A stretch of 64,000 nucleotides of DNA, taken from Mucilaginibacter_A sp965201005 (lineage in GTDB: Bacteria > Bacteroidota > Bacteroidia > Sphingobacteriales > Sphingobacteriaceae). The notes beneath the pieces are model-generated. The model did no database searches. It was not told the DNA's origin and saw nothing but the letters and a program-made list of their open reading frames with translations. Positions 26,109 to 36,300 of the stretch are shown piece by piece. The DNA is taken from contig NZ_OZ241747.1 of NCBI RefSeq assembly GCF_965201005.1, positions 248,001 through 312,000 of the forward strand. Direction: 5' to 3'. The translations under genes and the position numbers were made by a program. Within the stretch, counting starts at the first letter, position 1. Every line of letters begins with the position of its first letter.

Positions 26109-27506
26109 TTATACGCTGATGATCCGCATATTTTCTGCATCCCAGTGGATCACCCGGTTTTCAAAATAACTGAGGTTGCAGGCCAAAGCCGGTGCAGCGG
26201 CGCGGAAACCGAAAACCGCGTTTTCTACCACGGGTTTTCCGTTGCGCACGCTATCAAAAAAGTTGGCAAAATGGTCGTTGGAAGCGTTGTAACCTTCGGC
26301 TGCAGTGTAAGTAACATCGGGCATTTTGGGTGCGGTTTGTTCTGCTGTAGAATATTTTTGGTTATAGTCTGTAATGATCTTTTTCTGCATGGCTTCCGGA
26401 TACGTAAACAACGAATCCCACCCGCCATAACCCGGTGCTATCGGCATTTTGCTTTTGCGTATGGTAAAGCCGTTTCCCTCGCCAAATAATTCAATAACAC
26501 CTTCTGTACCAATTATTTTGGTTGAAGTGCGGTCACCTTCTCCGCTTACAAAATTAACCTGCAGCGAAACCTGGAATGGCGGATGTTCTGTTGTTTGCGG
26601 ATATTCGATCACGGCCGTCATTACGTCGGGCACGTTGCGGCCATCTTTCCAATACGTTAAACCACCGATGGAATATATTTTTTCCGGCCCTTTGGCATCC
26701 GTTAAATAATGGATGCCCGTAAGCAAATGCACAAACAAATCGCCGGCCACGCCTGTGCCGTATTCGCGGTAATTACGCCAGCGGAAAAAACGGTTGTCTT
26801 CATAAGCATGTTTTACTTTTTGATTGGCCTGAAAGCGGTTCCAATCCACCGTTTTTGTGCTGGCATCCGTTGGGATGGTATATTGCCAGGCGCCCAGCGC
26901 ACTTTGCCGGTTAAAAGAAGCTGCCACCGTATTGATCTGCCCGATGGCACCGGCTTTGTACAATTCTTTCGCTTTGGTAAAGGCCACGCTGCTGATGCGC
27001 TGGCTGCCTACCTGAAAAACCGCTTTGGTGTCCTGCTGTACTTTGATTTCGTGCAAACCTTCGGCAATGGTGTGCACCATCGGTTTTTCGCTGTAAACGG
27101 CTTTACCTTTGCGCATGGCATCAATGGCAATGGTGCTGTGCCAGTTATCACTTGTGGCGATGATGACGGCATCGATATCTTTGCGGTCTAAAATTTCGTG
27201 GTAATCAGAAGTGGTAAAAAGCTGGTTGCCGTAAACTTCTTTAGCGCGCTGCAATCGGCCCTGATACAAATCGCAGCAGGCCACCAGTTCTACGCCCGGC
27301 ACGGTAAGCGCGGCGCGGGTATCATTAAAACCCATTATGCCCATGCCGATGGTGGCAATGCGGATTTTATCACTGGCGGAAATGCGTTTTTCGACTTGTA
27401 AAATCCGGGTTTCGTGTGTTTCCTGTTCAGCAAAAGAGCTTAAAACCGCCGAACTGAGCAAAACGGTACTGCCAAATTGCTTGATGAATTTTCTCCTGTC
27501 AGACAT
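26109..27506 (-). CDS. Gfo/Idh/MocA family oxidoreductase with Tat-like signal
   Basis: 465 residues. The N-terminus MSDRRKFIKQFGSTVLLSSAVLSSFA has a twin-arginine motif (RRKFIK), pointing to periplasmic export. The Rossmann domain begins IRIATIGMGIMGFNDTRAAL, and the signature SEKPMVHTIAEG contains the conserved EKP lysine. AGDLFVHLLTGIHYL belongs to the C-terminal domain. Relatives act on sugars or glycans, for example during polysaccharide breakdown. No carbohydrate-utilisation cluster is adjacent, so the substrate is unknown. Confidence 0.9.
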   Translation of the reverse strand: MSDRRKFIKQFGSTVLLSSAVLSSFAEQETHETRILQVEKRISASDKIRIATIGMGIMGFNDTRAALTVPGVELVACCDLYQGRLQRAKEVYGNQLFTTSDYHEILDRKDIDAVIIATSDNWHSTIAIDAMRKGKAVYSEKPMVHTIAEGLHEIKVQQDTKAVFQVGSQRISSVAFTKAKELYKAGAIGQINTVAASFNRQSALGAWQYTIPTDASTKTVDWNRFQANQKVKHAYEDNRFFRWRNYREYGTGVAGDLFVHLLTGIHYLTDAKGPEKIYSIGGLTYWKDGRNVPDVMTAVIEYPQTTEHPPFQVSLQVNFVSGEGDRTSTKIIGTEGVIELFGEGNGFTIRKSKMPIAPGYGGWDSLFTYPEAMQKKIITDYNQKYSTAEQTAPKMPDVTYTAAEGYNASNDHFANFFDSVRNGKPVVENAVFGFRAAAPALACNLSYFENRVIHWDAENMRIISV

Positions 27507-27600
27507 GATCTAAATTATAAATGGTTTATCAAAAGCCGGGGGCGGCCAGTTGGTTAACAAATATAAAGTTTTATCCAACGGAACATTAAAATTTAGGTGA

Positions 27601-27612
27601 TAAAAGAAGTAT
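27601..27612 (+). repeat. 12-base word, GAAG/TAT form, with AT tail
   Basis: TAAAAGAAGTAT preceded by AAAATTTAGGTGA, 26 bases before the ATG at 27639, within the divergent promoter region of the Gfo/Idh/MocA gene and the next gene. Confidence 0.85.
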
Positions 27613-27638
27613 ATTAGTTACGTCTTAAACCTGATTAT

Positions 27639-28109
27639 ATGAAAACAATTTTAGCTTGCCTGCTGGCTTTGCTGTTAAGCATATCCCACCTTCTGGCACA
27701 GAAATCAGAACCGGTTTCCATCAACTTAAACAATTATAAACATCCGCAGCAATATTTTTTAGATCATTACGGCACGGATGATTCTTCCAAAGCTTTGATC
27801 AAGTATTTTTTCAAGATCAGAAAAGCATCGACGATTGAAACAGTGATAGGGGCATTTCTTGCAGGAGGCTTAATCAGCGCATTTTTAAGTACGAATGCTA
27901 CTTTTGTGGCAGTTTTATATGCTCCTGTGATTTTTGCAGATGCTTTGTTAATTATTGATGGGCCAGTTGCTCAATTAGTTTACACCCGAAAAAAGCTTTT
28001 ACACCTTTTAACTGATTATCAATCTGGGAAACATCTGCCTAAAAAACTTATTAAAAAATGGCGTTTTAAGCGTGAGTTGAACAACCTCAACAAAGTTAAT
28101 TTTACCTAA
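27639..28109 (+). CDS. Hypothetical secreted or membrane protein
   Basis: 156 residues with signal peptide MKTILACLLALLLSISHLLAQ. YFLDHYGTDDSSKALIKYFF precedes two hydrophobic segments (about 70-90 and 93-115), so it is probably membrane-bound. The basic C-terminus (KHLPKKLIKKWRFKRELNNLNKVNF) is likely cytoplasmic or lipid-facing. No family is recognised. It lies upstream of the retinal photosystem genes in the same direction but with a separate promoter between. Confidence 0.7.
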   Translation: MKTILACLLALLLSISHLLAQKSEPVSINLNNYKHPQQYFLDHYGTDDSSKALIKYFFKIRKASTIETVIGAFLAGGLISAFLSTNATFVAVLYAPVIFADALLIIDGPVAQLVYTRKKLLHLLTDYQSGKHLPKKLIKKWRFKRELNNLNKVNFT

Positions 28110-28134
28110 CCGAAAACGTTTGATTTTACTGGCA

Positions 28135-28146
28135 TAAAAACAGCAT
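28135..28146 (+). repeat. 12-base word, ACAG form, before crtY
   Basis: TAAAAACAGCAT in the 78-base gap upstream of the lycopene cyclase gene, 16 bases before the TATCTTTG promoter element. Confidence 0.8.
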
Positions 28147-28162
28147 TCGCCCGGGCTTCTGC

Positions 28163-28170
28163 TATCTTTG
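28163..28170 (+). promoter_or_regulatory. -7 element of the crtY-blh unit
   Basis: TATCTTTG, an exact TAnnTTTG match, 17 bases before ATG 28188. No TTTG at -33; the word copy 28135-28146 occupies that area. Confidence 0.5.
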
Positions 28171-28187
28171 ATCCTTGAAAAAACACA

Positions 28188-29333
28188 ATGCAACTGGAGT
28201 TTGATATAGCCATTATTGGTGCAGGCTGCGCCGGGTGGCAATTGCTGCAGCAATTGAGTTTGCAGGATGATTGGGCCGATTGTAAAGTGCTTTTGCTGGA
28301 TGATGGCGCAGAAAAACAGCAATCCTGGTGTTTTTGGTCGGCCGGCAACCATCCTTTGCAACATCTGGCAACCAAAAGCTGGCAGCAGCTCAGCTTTCGT
28401 TCGGCCGGGTTTTCAACTACGCAAATGGCCGCGCCATATGTGTATCACCATATTCCGGGCAAGGTTTTTTTTGCTTATTTTGAGCAGCAATTTCTCCCCC
28501 AAAACCCAAACATTACAGTTGTACAGGCAAAAGTAAACCGGGTGCAAAAATCAGCAAACAGCTTTCTGATCGATACAACCGATCAAAGTTTCCGGGCGAA
28601 AACCTGTTACAGCAGCCTGGTTCTGCAGCAAAACAAACAACCCGAACTTTGGCAGCATTTTAAAGGCTGGTATATCGAAACCGAACAGGAAACTTTTGAT
28701 GACCGTGCCGCTGTGCTGATGGATTATACCGTTCAGTTATATCAGGAGGTGCATTTTATTTACGTGCTGCCGTTTTCTAAAACCCGGGCATTGGTGGAAG
28801 CTACTTTTTTTTCTGCGGAGTTGGTCCGGGAGGAAATTTACGAGGAGTTGATAACCGTTTATCTGCAGCAGCACTTTCCGCAAATTTGTTACAAAATCAC
28901 TTCCGCAGAAACCGGCCGCATACCAATGAGCAAACAAACTTTTGGCCGCTATGGCACGGCCGGGGAAACGCTGATCGGCAAAGCCGCCGGCATGGTTAAA
29001 GCCAGCACGGGCTACACTTTTAACCGCATTACAAAAGACAGTGCTTTCCTGGCGAAAAACAGGGCACAAAAACAGCATTTAAGCTCGATGGCTACCCGCG
29101 GCCGGTTCAGGTTTTATGACGCTTTGCTGCTGAACATGATCCGGCAATCGCCCCAAATTATCCCAAAAGTTTTTGCCCGGCTTTTTAAAAATAACCGTTT
29201 GCCGGTTGTACTTCGGTTTTTGGACGAGCAAACCACGCGGCAACAAGAGGTAAAAATCTTTGCTTCGTTGCCCATCGTCCCGTTTATTAAGCAGGCGATA
29301 AAATATATTTTTACTGATCGTGGCAGAAACTGA
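28188..29333 (+). CDS. crtY: Lycopene beta-cyclase family protein
   Basis: 381 residues. The N-terminal FAD/NAD fold is FDIAIIGAGCAGWQLLQQL. Further motifs are QQSWCFWSAGN and, near the C-terminus, AETGRIPMSKQTFGRYGTAGETLIGKAAGMVKASTGYTFNRI, typical of CrtY-type cyclases. It converts lycopene to beta-carotene at the membrane. The next gene overlaps by 14 bases and cleaves beta-carotene to retinal, so the pair supplies chromophore for the rhodopsin encoded just beyond. No other carotenoid gene (crtB, crtI, crtE) is in the window. Confidence 0.9.
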   Translation: MQLEFDIAIIGAGCAGWQLLQQLSLQDDWADCKVLLLDDGAEKQQSWCFWSAGNHPLQHLATKSWQQLSFRSAGFSTTQMAAPYVYHHIPGKVFFAYFEQQFLPQNPNITVVQAKVNRVQKSANSFLIDTTDQSFRAKTCYSSLVLQQNKQPELWQHFKGWYIETEQETFDDRAAVLMDYTVQLYQEVHFIYVLPFSKTRALVEATFFSAELVREEIYEELITVYLQQHFPQICYKITSAETGRIPMSKQTFGRYGTAGETLIGKAAGMVKASTGYTFNRITKDSAFLAKNRAQKQHLSSMATRGRFRFYDALLLNMIRQSPQIIPKVFARLFKNNRLPVVLRFLDEQTTRQQEVKIFASLPIVPFIKQAIKYIFTDRGRN

Positions 29334-30261
29334 CCCAATCCTTCAAAAAACCAAACTGGTTAATTTTACCGTGCTGACCGGTGTGGTGCTGGTTGCCTGG
29401 CAAATGCTGCACCCGATCCCAATGGCGTTTCAATTGACGTTTTTGGTGATTGGCCTGCTGCTTACCGGGATTCCGCATGGCGCTTTGGATCACTTGGTGC
29501 AGCAGGAAACAGCCAAACGCCGCGGCAAGCCTTTCAAACTGTTTGTTTTTTTAGGCGGATATTTACTGAACATGCTGCTTTATGCCCTGGCCTGGTATGT
29601 TTTCCCTTCCTTCAGCCTGTTTTTTTTTCTGCTGATTTCCTGCTGGCATTTTGGCGAAACTGATATTGAAACCTATCCGCAACAGGTTTTTCTAACCGTA
29701 ATATTACGTTTTTTATACGGGGTTTTTGTGTTGAGCTGGATTTTACTGGCACACAAAACCGAAGTTGGCCCGGTATTGCTGCACTTAGTCCCTGCGCGTA
29801 GTTTGCTTTTTGAACAATGGCTCTGGCTGAGCAGCCACGCTTTTTGGCTGCTGCCATTATCAGGGTTGATACTTTTAGTTTTGCTCCTGTTTACCGGGTT
29901 TTACCATAATTATCCGCATTGGTCTAAACTAACGTTGCAACTGCTGGCCATACTTTTATGCACTTATTTTTTGCCTTTGCTGCCGGCATTCGGTTTGTAT
30001 TTTGCAGGATGGCACGGGCTGGTCACGCTATTCAATATAAAAGGTTTTATCATTGGTGAAAATGCCGCCGCCGATAAAACCTTGTTTAAAATCTGGAAAA
30101 GGGCATTGCCTTTCAGCCTGCTTGCCATAACCGGCTTATTGCTGGCCGGTTATCTGCTTCCGCGCTATGCACCTTTGTTTGATCCGTTGCCGCTGCTGTT
30201 TGTTTTTTTATCGCTGATTACGCTGCCGCACATGCAGGTAATGCACGGTTTAAACAGCTAA
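29320..30261 (+). CDS. blh: Brp/Blh family beta-carotene 15,15'-dioxygenase
   Basis: 313 residues, multi-pass membrane protein. The conserved His residues of the family are visible in GIPHGALDHLV (about 50-60), CWHFGETD (about 107), GWHGLVTLFN (about 230) and LPHMQVMH near the C-terminus. It cleaves beta-carotene centrally into two retinals. The start lies inside crtY (14-base overlap), so translation is coupled. Confidence 0.9.
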   Translation: MAETDPILQKTKLVNFTVLTGVVLVAWQMLHPIPMAFQLTFLVIGLLLTGIPHGALDHLVQQETAKRRGKPFKLFVFLGGYLLNMLLYALAWYVFPSFSLFFFLLISCWHFGETDIETYPQQVFLTVILRFLYGVFVLSWILLAHKTEVGPVLLHLVPARSLLFEQWLWLSSHAFWLLPLSGLILLVLLLFTGFYHNYPHWSKLTLQLLAILLCTYFLPLLPAFGLYFAGWHGLVTLFNIKGFIIGENAAADKTLFKIWKRALPFSLLAITGLLLAGYLLPRYAPLFDPLPLLFVFLSLITLPHMQVMHGLNS

Positions 30262-30269
30262 GGGCAAAA

Positions 30270-31109
30270 TTAATCTACCAGGTGTGCATCCATGGTAGCT
30301 TCTTCTGCAACCCTTTTTTCGAGTATTTTTTTAGCGGCCAAATAAACTACCACACCAGCACCTACTTTATTTATGACGTCAAAAATGCTAAAGGAAATGT
30401 GGATATAATTTAGGTTAAAACCATGAACGGTGGTTAAAACATACCCAATTGGATACACGCCCCAAGTAGTTACGGTTGATAAAGCAAGCCATTTGTAAGC
30501 CCTGCGCTCTTCGGGTTGTACGGTATCTTTGTAACGTTTCCAAAAAATCCACAAAATGTACGGAACCACTAAGTACCCAACGGTAGATATGGCTCCCCAC
30601 ATCAGTTTATCACCCACCATAATATGACCGTTGGCACTTAACTGCTGCTCGCCGATATAGCCGGTCAGGATCATAAAAAAATCAGCAAACAACAACCAGA
30701 AAATGTTGCTTTTTTCCTGACTTGGCTGAATTTTGAGCATACTTACTGCTTTGATCAGCAGCAATGGCGTGGTAATGCCCCAGTCGATATAGCGTAACTG
30801 GCCAATCGCATTGTAAGAATTTCTTAATAATTCGTCTCTTTTTTCCGGATCTGTAAGTTGCGAAAGCTCACGGAGCATTTCATGGTAAAAATGAGCGATC
30901 AGCATGTAAGAGATTCCGGCAACGGCCGAAATAATGGCGGTAAGATACCTGGAAGAACGGTGTTCCGGTGCTACGGAAGATTTGCCGAGCCAGGAAAAAA
31001 TCACACTTCCCAGAAAAGCATAGGCTGCAAAAATCAGGAAAAAATACGTAATCATGGACGACATGCCAACGCTGCTGGCCATTGGGAGAAACGAGTCTGA
31101 AAACTGCAT
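30270..31109 (-). CDS. Microbial rhodopsin with DTK motif, putative proton pump
   Basis: 279 residues, seven helices. Helix C reads RYIDWGITTPLLLIKA: Asp109 (acceptor), Thr113 and Lys120 at the donor position, i.e. DTK instead of the DTE/DTD of proteorhodopsins. The retinal Schiff-base lysine is Lys248 in FDVINKVGAG, with Asp244 as counter-ion partner. His73 in IAHFYHEM matches the helix B His of proteorhodopsin. Leu117 at the spectral-tuning position suggests green absorption. It lies convergent to crtY-blh, which supply retinal. Alternatives, such as a sensory or ion-channel role, are less likely because Asp and Thr are intact. Confidence 0.93.
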   Translation of the reverse strand: MQFSDSFLPMASSVGMSSMITYFFLIFAAYAFLGSVIFSWLGKSSVAPEHRSSRYLTAIISAVAGISYMLIAHFYHEMLRELSQLTDPEKRDELLRNSYNAIGQLRYIDWGITTPLLLIKAVSMLKIQPSQEKSNIFWLLFADFFMILTGYIGEQQLSANGHIMVGDKLMWGAISTVGYLVVPYILWIFWKRYKDTVQPEERRAYKWLALSTVTTWGVYPIGYVLTTVHGFNLNYIHISFSIFDVINKVGAGVVVYLAAKKILEKRVAEEATMDAHLVD

Positions 31110-31288
31110 GATGGTGAGGATTAGTTTGTTAATGTTTAATTATTGCTTAATTGTTAACAATTAGCACAACAGCGCAAATGTTTCATTGCTTTACAATTAA
31201 AATTTATTAAAAAACGGGCAGGTTTTTGTGAAGGGCAAATGATCGGAAATTTTTTAACCGTTATCTTTTTTAAAAAATGATTGTTAAA

Positions 31289-31332
31289 ATGCTTCTTTTA
31301 CCAGGTAAAATTTTAGGTGGTAAAAGAAGCAT
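31289..31332. repeat. Inverted pair of the 12-base word with shared AT core
   Basis: ATGCTTCTTTTA (31289-31300) and TAAAAGAAGCAT (31321-31332) flank CCAGGTAAAATTTTAGGTGG, so each copy's AT tail is the other's. The 280-base gap 31110-31389 between the rhodopsin start and the M16 peptidase 3' end holds this pair and the AT-rich rhodopsin upstream region. No gene is seen there. Confidence 0.88.
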
Positions 31333-31389
31333 GGCAATCATTGCAACTTTAATCAACCCGGGCACTTAGCCAAAAATATTAAAACACCG

Positions 31390-32622
31390 CTAATTTTCCG
31401 GTTCAAACAGCAGCGTAAACATTCCGGCGGGATCAAAAATTTCGTTACTTACCGCTAATAGTTCCTCCGAAGAAACCGCGTTGATTTTCGCAAAAACTTC
31501 TTCCAGCGTATCAATCCGCCCGAAATCCATCAAACTTTTGGCCATCGATAAAATCAGGCCTAAACGGTTTTCTTCGCCCAAAGCAATCTGACCGATAAAT
31601 TTTTGTTTTGCCTGATGTAACTGCAACGCCCCCAGCTTGTTATCGCGCAGTTTTTGCAGTTCTTTTTGAATAAGCTTAATGGCTTTAGGTGCCTTTTCAG
31701 GGTCTGTTCCGAAGTAAATCGAAAACAAACCTGTATCCGTCATGGGCGAATAATTGGATTCTACCGTGTAAGCAATACCGTGTTTTTCGCGGATTTCCAG
31801 GTTTAATCTCGAACTCATGCCGTTGCCGCCCAACAAATTGTTCAGTAAAAGAAGCATCGTTTTTTGGTCGGTAAAAGAAGCATATGCCCTGCCGCCCATC
31901 ATGCAGTGCGTTTGCGAAATCGGCTTTTCCATGCGCACAAAATCCGCAGCAACCGTACCTGGCGCGATGCGTTTTTCAGGCTGTTTATTTTCTGGCAAAG
32001 CACCAAAATAACGTTCGGCCAGCTTGATGATTTTGCCAAAATCATAACTTCCCGTAACGGCAAAAACCGCCTGGTGCGTATTGTAATTTTGGGCGATAAA
32101 AGAAGCAATATCGTTTTTGCCGAGGGAATTTACAGACGTTGCAGTGCCCAAAATATTCCTTCCCAAAGCATGGTTTTTAAAAACCAGCTCTTCAAAATCA
32201 TCCTGGATAGCTTCTTCCGGCTGATCCTGATACGAGGCGATTTCATCCAAAATCACGCCTTTTTCTTTGTCCATTTCCTCTTGCGGAAAAATGGAATGGA
32301 AAAAAATATCTTCCAGCAAATCCATCGCACGCCCTAAATATTCTTTCAAAAACGAAGCATGGACGCAGGTATATTCTTTGGTGGTGTAAGCGTTCAGATC
32401 GGCACCAACCACTTCCAATCGGTTTAAAATCTGATTAGTGTTCCGCCTTTCGGTAGCTTTAAACAGCAGATGCTCAATAAAATGCGCCAACCCGTCTTTG
32501 CCTTCGGCCTCATCGCGCGAACCGGCGTTGATCATCAAACAGCAATGGGCAATCGTAGAATCTGCGGGGCAATATAAAATCCGGATGCCGTTGGGCAACT
32601 GATGCGTTTGGTAATTTGTCAT
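31390..32622 (-). CDS. M16 family zinc metallopeptidase, single-domain (PMPCB-like)
   Basis: 410 residues from ATG 32622 (MTNYQTHQLPNGI). This start is preferred over the longer frame to 32673 because TATCTTTG (32632-32639, minus) lies directly before it. The active site is HFIEHLLFKAT (HxxEH), with the distal Glu in DKEKGVILDEIASY. The C-terminal half carries no second active site. Members form dimers and degrade peptides. Two words sit 26 bases apart inside (31846-31857 encoding MLLLL, 31872-31883 encoding YASFT). Confidence 0.93.
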   Translation of the reverse strand: MTNYQTHQLPNGIRILYCPADSTIAHCCLMINAGSRDEAEGKDGLAHFIEHLLFKATERRNTNQILNRLEVVGADLNAYTTKEYTCVHASFLKEYLGRAMDLLEDIFFHSIFPQEEMDKEKGVILDEIASYQDQPEEAIQDDFEELVFKNHALGRNILGTATSVNSLGKNDIASFIAQNYNTHQAVFAVTGSYDFGKIIKLAERYFGALPENKQPEKRIAPGTVAADFVRMEKPISQTHCMMGGRAYASFTDQKTMLLLLNNLLGGNGMSSRLNLEIREKHGIAYTVESNYSPMTDTGLFSIYFGTDPEKAPKAIKLIQKELQKLRDNKLGALQLHQAKQKFIGQIALGEENRLGLILSMAKSLMDFGRIDTLEEVFAKINAVSSEELLAVSNEIFDPAGMFTLLFEPEN

Positions 32623-32631
32623 GCTCGGCAG

Positions 32632-32639
32632 CAAAGATA
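32632..32639 (-). promoter_or_regulatory. -7 element of the M16 gene, near leaderless
   Basis: TATCTTTG on the minus strand, 9 bases before ATG 32622; this decides the shorter start. Confidence 0.5.
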
Positions 32640-32699
32640 AGCAATCACGGGCCGAAAGAATTTGAAGAAACAAGCTGCCGATTGCCTAATTTTACCCGA

Positions 32700-32711
32700 T
32701 AAAAACAGTAT
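32700..32711 (+). repeat. 12-base word, ACAG/TAT form, with AT tail
   Basis: TAAAAACAGTAT preceded by CCTAATTTTACCCGA, in the divergent gap between the M16 gene and hpt, 26 bases before the hpt ATG. Confidence 0.85.
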
Positions 32712-32737
32712 CAGCTATCAACCATGAACTACAAACC

Positions 32738-33283
32738 ATGAACCCAAAAACTACAACAGTTGCCGATAAATCTTTTAAAATGATGATTTCTGCCGAAACC
32801 ATTGCCGATCGGATCAGGGTTTTGGGCGGGGAAATCAACCGGGATTTTGCAGATAAAAAACCGGTGCTGATCGGTATTTTAAACGGTTGTTTTTTGTTTA
32901 TGGCCGATCTGGTCAAGCAAATTGATGTGGATTGTGAGATTGCTTTTATGAAAGTTTCCTCTTACCACGGCGGCATGGAAAGCAGTCGCACGATCACGGA
33001 AGATTATGATTTGAAAATGGCTGTTTCCGGCCGGCATTTAATTATTGTGGAAGATATTGTGGACACCGGCAACACAATGCGTTTTATTGTTGATAAGCTA
33101 CAGGCCAAAAAACCGGCTTCGGTAAGTATTGCCACATTGCTTTTTAAACCAGCCGCAATGGAACAAAAGCTTGATCTGCAATATGTTGCCTTCGAGATCG
33201 AAAATAAATTTGTAGTTGGTTACGGTTTGGATTACAAAGGTTTGGGGCGAAATCTGAACGCGGTTTATCAGGTGGTTTTGTAA
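32738..33283 (+). CDS. hpt: Hypoxanthine phosphoribosyltransferase
   Basis: 181 residues. The PRPP-binding motif is HLIIVEDIVDTGNTM (near residue 107). VLIGILNGCFLFMADLV and the flexible-loop SSYHGGMES are also diagnostic, as is GYGLDYKGLGRNL at the C-terminus. It salvages hypoxanthine and guanine using PRPP. The first 14 residues are not conserved in appearance, so translation may begin at Met15 or Met16. Confidence 0.93.
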   Translation: MNPKTTTVADKSFKMMISAETIADRIRVLGGEINRDFADKKPVLIGILNGCFLFMADLVKQIDVDCEIAFMKVSSYHGGMESSRTITEDYDLKMAVSGRHLIIVEDIVDTGNTMRFIVDKLQAKKPASVSIATLLFKPAAMEQKLDLQYVAFEIENKFVVGYGLDYKGLGRNLNAVYQVVL

Positions 33284-33297
33284 GGAAAAAGTATTGG

Positions 33298-33339
33298 TAA
33301 AAGAAGCATTGGGGTTTTAAAACCCCAATGCTTCTTTTA
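33298..33339. terminator. Perfect 21-bp palindrome built from two 12-base words
   Basis: TAAAAGAAGCATTGGGG (left) and its exact complement CCCCAATGCTTCTTTTA (right), joined by TTTTAAAA, form an uninterrupted inverted repeat between the convergent hpt and mfd genes. The GGGG/CCCC core and T-rich arm make a bidirectional terminator plausible. Both outer arms are word copies (33298-33309, 33328-33339). Confidence 0.88.
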
Positions 33340-33350
33340 GCACCTAAATT

Positions 33351-36300
33351 TTAAGCAACCACGGCCTGTCCGGCCATTTCTTCCAAAACTTCTACAGCTT
33401 CATTGATCGTTTTAATACCTTCAAAACTGATGCGCAAACTGTTTTTCACTTCTTTTAAATTACATCTGCGCGGATTATCCTGCACGAATTGCAAAATTTT
33501 ATGGAAGGAAACGCTCTCAAAATAAGGCGATTGCTGGTTGGCAATAAAATAACCGCGCAGGATGCTCTTTTTAAGGGATACTTTTTCAAATCCGATGGAC
33601 TTGCCCAGCCATTGCAAACGCACGGTGTTCAGCATATCTTTTACCGGCCGCGGGATTGGGCCAAAACGGTCTTCCAGTTGTTTGGCAAAAGCCTGCAGTT
33701 CAGTTTCGTTTTCTAATTTAGAAAGTTCTGTGTAGAGGTTGTAACGTTCGGCAATGCTCGTTACATACTCATCCGGGATCATGATTTCCAAATCCGTGTC
33801 AATCTGTGTAAAAGAAACAAACGGACGAGGTTTTTCATCCTGGAAAACACCCTGAAATTCTTCGTCTTTCAGTTCCTGGATCGCTTCGTCCAAAATTTTG
33901 TGGTACATTTCAAAGCCAATCTCCGCAATAAAACCGCTTTGTTCTGCGCCAAGCAAATTTCCGCTACCGCGGATATCCAGATCGCGCATCGCCACATTAA
34001 AACCGCTGCCCAAATCAGAAAATTCTTCAATCGCGCTCAGGCGTTTCCGCGCTTCGGAAGTTAAGGTTGATAATGGCGGACTTAGCAAATAGCAGAACGC
34101 TTTTTTGTTGCTCCGGCCAACGCGTCCGCGCATCTGGTGCAAATCGCTCAAACCGAACATGTGCGCATGGTTAATAATGATCGTGTTGGCGTTCGGAATG
34201 TCCAATCCTGCTTCGATGATCGTTGTAGCAACCAAAACATCGTATTCGCCGTTTACAAATTTCAGCATTACATCTTCCAGCGCATCGCCTTCCAATTGTC
34301 CATGCGCAATGCCAACGCTGGCTTTAGGCACCAATTTATGGATCATACCGCCTAATTGTGCCAAATCCTGCACACGGTTATGGATGAAAAAAACCTGTCC
34401 GCCGCGGTTTACTTCAAATTCTACGGCTTCTTTTATCAGCTTATCGTTAAAAACATGCAATTCTGTAACTACAGGCTGCCGGTTTGGCGGCGGCGTGGAA
34501 ATAATGGACAAATCGCGCGCGCCCATCAACGAAAAATGTAAAGTCCGCGGAATTGGCGTGGCGGTCAAGGTCAGCGTGTCCACGTTTACACGCATCGTTT
34601 TTAGTTTTTCCTTGGTGGAGACACCAAACTTTTGCTCTTCATCGATAATCATCAAACCTAAATCTTTAAACTTCACATCTTTGCTGACCAAACGATGCGT
34701 GCCGATCAGAATATCAACTTTTCCATCGGCCACATTTTGCAGCGTATCTTTAATTTGTTTGGATGATTTGAACCGGTTTACATAATCAATATTGCAGGGG
34801 AAATCTTTTAAACGATCAGAAAACGTTTTAAAATGCTGTGCGGCCAAAATAGTTGTCGGCACCAAAACGGCCACTTGTTTACTATCCGCAACAGCCTTAA
34901 ATGCGGCACGAATGGCAACTTCCGTTTTGCCGAAACCAACATCGCCGCAAATTAAACGGTCCATTGGGTGCGGCGATTCCATATCTCGCTTTAAATCTGC
35001 CGTCGCTTTTTCCTGATCCGGCGTATCTTCATAGATAAAAGAAGCTTCGAGTTCATTTTGCAAATAGCTATCCGGCGAAAAAGCATTTCCGTGTTGCGTT
35101 TTCCGCACGGCGTACAATTTGATCAGATCGCGGGCAATGTCTTTAACTTTTTTTTTTGTGGTTTTTTTGAGCCGGTCCCAGGTATCGGTGCCCAGCTTAT
35201 TCATTTTAGGCATCGTACCTTCTTTTCCGCTGAACTTGGAAATCCGGTTCAGGGAATTGATGTTGACGTATAGCAAATCGTTGTCCGCATAAATCAACCG
35301 GATCATTTCCTGAGATTTGCCGTTCACTTCCACTTTTTCCAGACCGGCATACTTTCCAATTCCGTGGTCGATATGTGTTACATAATCGCCCGGTTTGAGT
35401 TCGCGCAGTTCTTTTAAAGTGATTGCCTGCGATTTCTGATAGCCTTTTTTAAGCTTGTATTTATAGTAACGATCGAAAATCTGATGGTCGGTATAACAGG
35501 CCAGTTTTTGGTCGCGGTCTACAAAACCTTCACGGATAGAAACAGGGATTGGCGTAAACTTGGCCGTTTTGTCCAAATCCTCGAAAATCGCGTATAAACG
35601 TTCAATTTGTTTGGTAGAATCGGTCAGAATCAGGTTTTCGATCTTTTCCGAATCGTTATTTTTGATGTTGTGGATCAGCAGGTTGAAATCTTTATTAAAT
35701 GATGGCTGCGGCCGGATATCAAAACTAATGGTTTGGTCTGCCTGATAAAAAAACTGCTTGCCAAACTCGATCACACTAAAATCACGCAATTGATCGGCAA
35801 TCATTTTTTCATTACAAAAACTGTAAACCGGATCGATCCAATCCTGATTTTGGTTTTTCTCGGTTACAGGCAAAGCTTTCCAAAGTTGCGTGGCTTTTTT
35901 GTGGCCTTCCTGGATTATATCCAACGTAAATTGTACATCTTTTATCCAAACTGCTGTATCAGCATCAATATATTCCAACAGGGAAATATTGTTTTGGGTA
36001 AGAAATTTGGACTGCACGTTCGGCACAATCGTAATGCTTCTTACTTGTTCTACAGATAATTGGCTTTCGATTTCAAAAGTCCGGATCGATTCAATAAAAT
36101 CACCAAAAAACTCAACACGATAAGGCAAATCATGCGAAAAAGAAAAAATATCCACAATGCCTCCGCGAATGGAAAACTGGCCCGGACTGTACACAAAATC
36201 TACGCGTTCAAAATCATATTCGATCAAAAACTCGTTGATAAAATCAATGCTGAGCTTGTTTTGCACGGCAATTTCCAATGTGTTTTTTTCGAGAGAATTG

